Shown here in pieces: positions 6,832-8,644 of a stretch of DNA of 8,644 bases; position 1 is the stretch's first letter; the number at the start of each line of letters is the position of its first letter. The notes under the pieces are model-generated. The model was not told the DNA's origin and ran no database searches. It saw only the letters and a list, made by a program, of their open reading frames with translations. This DNA comes from an uncultured Senegalimassilia sp. GTDB lineage: Bacteria > Actinomycetota > Coriobacteriia > Coriobacteriales > Eggerthellaceae. A program made the translations under genes and the position numbers. The stretch spans positions 1-8,644 of the forward strand of contig CALEWN010000230.1 of the NCBI GenBank assembly GCA_937925385.1, in the 5' to 3' direction.

Positions 6832-8106
6832 TTACTCCTTGGCGCCCGAGAGCATGCGACAGGCCCATTGGGCGGCCACCATGCTGCCCTTGGCAAGCAC
6901 GTCCTCATCAACGGTGTAGTGACAGCTGTGCTGCGGATGGTCGGCTCCCACCTGGGAGTTCCTGGTTCCCACGAAGCAGAACACGCCCGGCACGATGCGA
7001 AGGTACTCGCTGAAGTCCTCGCCCGACAGCGTGCCGCGATAGTCGGCCACGCCCTGCTCCCCCAGCATGTCGACCACCGCCTGGCGCGCCACCTCGGCGC
7101 ACATAGGGTCGTTGGCAAGCCCGGCGTTACCCTTCTCGAACGTGAACCTGGCCTTCGCGCCGAACGCGTGGGCGATGCGGCTGACGATACGCTCCAGGCG
7201 GTCGGGCACCTCGGAGCGCAGACGCTCGGACCACGTGCGCACCGTGCCGGTAAGCCACGCGTGGCCCGCCATGATGTTGCGCGCCTCGCCGCCGTGGAAC
7301 TCGCCCACGGTGACCACCACAGGTTCGAACGGGGAAACATCGCGGCTGACCAGGACCTGAAGCGCCGCAACCATTTCGGCGCCCACAACCACGGCGTCCA
7401 CGCCCTTGTGCGGCATGGAGCCGTGCGCCGACACGCCGTCGATGTCGATGCGGAACCAATCGGTGTTGGCCATGCGTTGCCCGGGCGCGCAGGACACGGT
7501 GCCGGCGGGCACCTCGCTCCAGATATGCGCACCGTAGATGGCATCCACGCCCTCGAGGGCGCCGGCCTTGATCATGGAAAGGGCGCCGATTGAGATCTCC
7601 TCGGCGGGCTGGAAGATGATGCGGACCTCGCCCACCAGCGAATCAGCGGCGTCGCGCAGGATGCGCACGGCGCCGAGCATCATGGCCATGTGCGCATCGT
7701 GGCCGCACGCGTGCATGACGCCGGGGTTCTCGGAGGCGAAGGGAAGGCCCGTCTGCTCGGTGACGGGCAGCGCGTCCATGTCGGCGCGCAAGGCGACGCG
7801 GCGCGCCGGCGCCCCATCGGCGCCGTAAGCGCCGGGCGCAGTACCGGCGATGGTGGCGATGATACCGTTGTTGTCGAGCTTTCGATACGGAATACCCAGC
7901 TCATCGAGCTGTTCGCACAGCAGCTTCTGCGTGTTGGATTCATGACCGGACACCTCGGGGAAGCGATGGAGCAGGCGGCGCGCGGCGACGATGTCGGGCT
8001 GCGCGGCGGTGCCCAGGCCACGAACGAGGTCGGCGGTTGCGGCACCTGCCTGCGGAGTTTTCGCGGCAGCGTAAACGGCAGGGAGCGTGGAAGCGGTATC
8101 GGTCAT
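6832..8106 (-). CDS. M20 family (M20D-like) metal-dependent amidohydrolase
   Basis: The family hydrolyses N-acyl amino acids and similar amides with a two-metal centre; members include hippurate hydrolase, IAA-amino acid hydrolase and N-acetyldiaminopimelate deacetylase. The exact substrate cannot be told. The 424-residue product shows RADMDALPV (107-115), HACGHDAHM (132-140) with metal ligands C134 and H136, FQPAEE (165-170) with the catalytic and ligand glutamates, GAHI (H194), the dimerisation domain with SAHGSMPHKG (226-235) and GEFHGGEARNIM (268-279), LSGEDFSEY (360-368), and the last histidine ligand, probably H393, before VDEDVL. The N-terminal 30 or so residues are an Ala/Thr-rich addition. 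The ATG at 8106 follows GAAAGGGG (8113-8120). No secretion signal is seen, so it is probably cytoplasmic. It stands alone, with repeats downstream. Confidence 0.93.
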   Translation of the reverse strand: MTDTASTLPAVYAAAKTPQAGAATADLVRGLGTAAQPDIVAARRLLHRFPEVSGHESNTQKLLCEQLDELGIPYRKLDNNGIIATIAGTAPGAYGADGAPARRVALRADMDALPVTEQTGLPFASENPGVMHACGHDAHMAMMLGAVRILRDAADSLVGEVRIIFQPAEEISIGALSMIKAGALEGVDAIYGAHIWSEVPAGTVSCAPGQRMANTDWFRIDIDGVSAHGSMPHKGVDAVVVGAEMVAALQVLVSRDVSPFEPVVVTVGEFHGGEARNIMAGHAWLTGTVRTWSERLRSEVPDRLERIVSRIAHAFGAKARFTFEKGNAGLANDPMCAEVARQAVVDMLGEQGVADYRGTLSGEDFSEYLRIVPGVFCFVGTRNSQVGADHPQHSCHYTVDEDVLAKGSMVAAQWACRMLSGAKE

Positions 8107-8420
8107 GACGGGCCCCTTTCGAAGGAGTGCGTTCTCTTTTGGTCCGCTAGCCTACCACACGCGGGGCCGGCCTGCGCGGCACGCGGCGCGCAAGCGGCGG
8201 GAAGCAACCGAAACCGCACATGAAAACGCAGGCAAGCGCGCGAAAGCAGGCGGCGAAGGGGCGTGCGTGGCAGCGCGGAAGCCCGACCCGCCGACCGCCC
8301 AGTAGCGAGGGCGGCGCGGCAGCGGATCCAACGGCCCGGCAACCCGTCCGGCAGCGCAGCCCGACGTGGGCCCAAAACGCAACGCTATCGCCCGTCCAAC
8401 TCCTCCAACATGGCGTCGAT
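8107..8420. other. GC-rich intergenic region without a clear gene
   Basis: About 314 bases lie between the amidohydrolase start and the first plausible start of the right-hand gene. GC is high at all three codon positions in every frame I examined, which argues against coding. A 6-bp hairpin, CCGCCC (8295-8300) with GGGCGG (8309-8314), is present. I see no convincing promoter for either flanking gene. An ATG at 8220 is in frame with the right-hand gene, but would add 67 Arg/Gln/Pro-rich residues and has no ribosome site. Confidence 0.6.
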
Positions 8421-8644
8421 ATGCTGCTCGGCAAGCTCGAGCTCGCCACGTTCAGCCAGGGCGTTGACCACCTGAACCTGGTTACGCAGATCGTGGCGAA
8501 GGCGCCGCGCAAGGGAAGCATGCTCAGCGATGTCTTCCACCTGGTCATGCAGCTGTATATGCACGAAGAAAAGGAACACAAACTGGAGGCGTTGAAAAAA
8601 GAAGCGGAACTGTACGCCCTGCGCAGCCAGATCAATCCGCATTT
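8421..8644 (+). CDS. Partial LytS-type sensor histidine kinase (cut by window end)
   Basis: The frame is open from 8151 to the window edge. The last residues are a charged coiled coil (EEKEHKLEALKKEAELY) leading into ALRSQINPHF. That is the phospho-acceptor histidine motif of LytS/YehU-type kinases, which normally continues LFN. Such proteins phosphorylate LytTR-type or other response regulators. GC by codon position in this frame rises in the order second, first, third, as in real coding DNA here, and this pattern is lost upstream of about 8385. The ATG at 8421 is the first start inside the coding-like part but has no ribosome site. ATG 8520 has AAGGGA (8511-8516) three bases before it and is an alternative. 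No transmembrane helix is seen before the motif, so this would be a soluble kinase with a short N-terminal domain. A rival reading exists on the opposite strand (see findings). Confidence 0.55.
   Translation, partial: MLLGKLELATFSQGVDHLNLVTQIVAKAPRKGSMLSDVFHLVMQLYMHEEKEHKLEALKKEAELYALRSQINPH

Noticed and set aside
8385..8642. 85-residue minus-strand frame with an RHDLRNQ motif, as an annotated gene
   Set aside because: GC is higher at its first than its third codon positions, the reverse of genes here. Its upstream part is Phe-rich, as expected for the antisense of a Lys/Glu coiled coil, and it lacks an ATPase domain. It is kept only as a finding.

Overview
The window is GC-rich, with third codon positions that are almost all G or C in the clear genes (proC, moeA). 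Short dispersed repeats with the core GGGGACGGAGG sit between genes. Gene style, base composition and these repeats suggest a gut actinobacterium of the Coriobacteriia (Eggerthella/Gordonibacter/Slackia-like). That placement is recognition of style, not a database result.

Layout. proC (83-874, +) is complete and encodes the last enzyme of proline synthesis. It converges on alr (1318-2784, -), alanine racemase, which carries an unusual N-terminal extension of about 115 residues. The gap between them holds a long stem with A and T runs on both sides, which could terminate in both directions, and a second stem that fits the end of alr. Divergent from alr is a zinc-ribbon, Pro/Ala-rich membrane protein (3298-3948, +). 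The 684-base gap after it holds a 12-bp perfect hairpin, a 14-bp tandem repeat, and two related long palindromes whose stems differ by compensating changes. Then three genes run leftward: mog (4633-5130, -) and moeA (5301-6557, -), which together finish molybdenum cofactor synthesis, and an M20-family amidohydrolase (6832-8106, -). moeA has its own TATAAT box. A cluster of direct and inverted GGGGACGGAGG repeats separates it from the amidohydrolase. At the right edge a rightward reading frame (8421 to the end, +) runs out of the window in the LytS-type kinase motif ALRSQINPHF.

Working together: mog and moeA act one after the other, MogA activating molybdopterin with AMP and MoeA inserting molybdate. 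Eggerthella-type bacteria use many molybdopterin oxidoreductases, so the pair fits that lifestyle. proC, alr and the amidohydrolase are amino-acid or cell-wall housekeeping enzymes with no visible operon link to one another.

The most unusual items are the right edge, where both strands look like parts of different histidine kinase families, the palindrome pair at 4292-4486, and the alr extension. I did not find a convincing new defence or mobile system. No RNA gene, CRISPR array, insertion sequence or integrase is visible.
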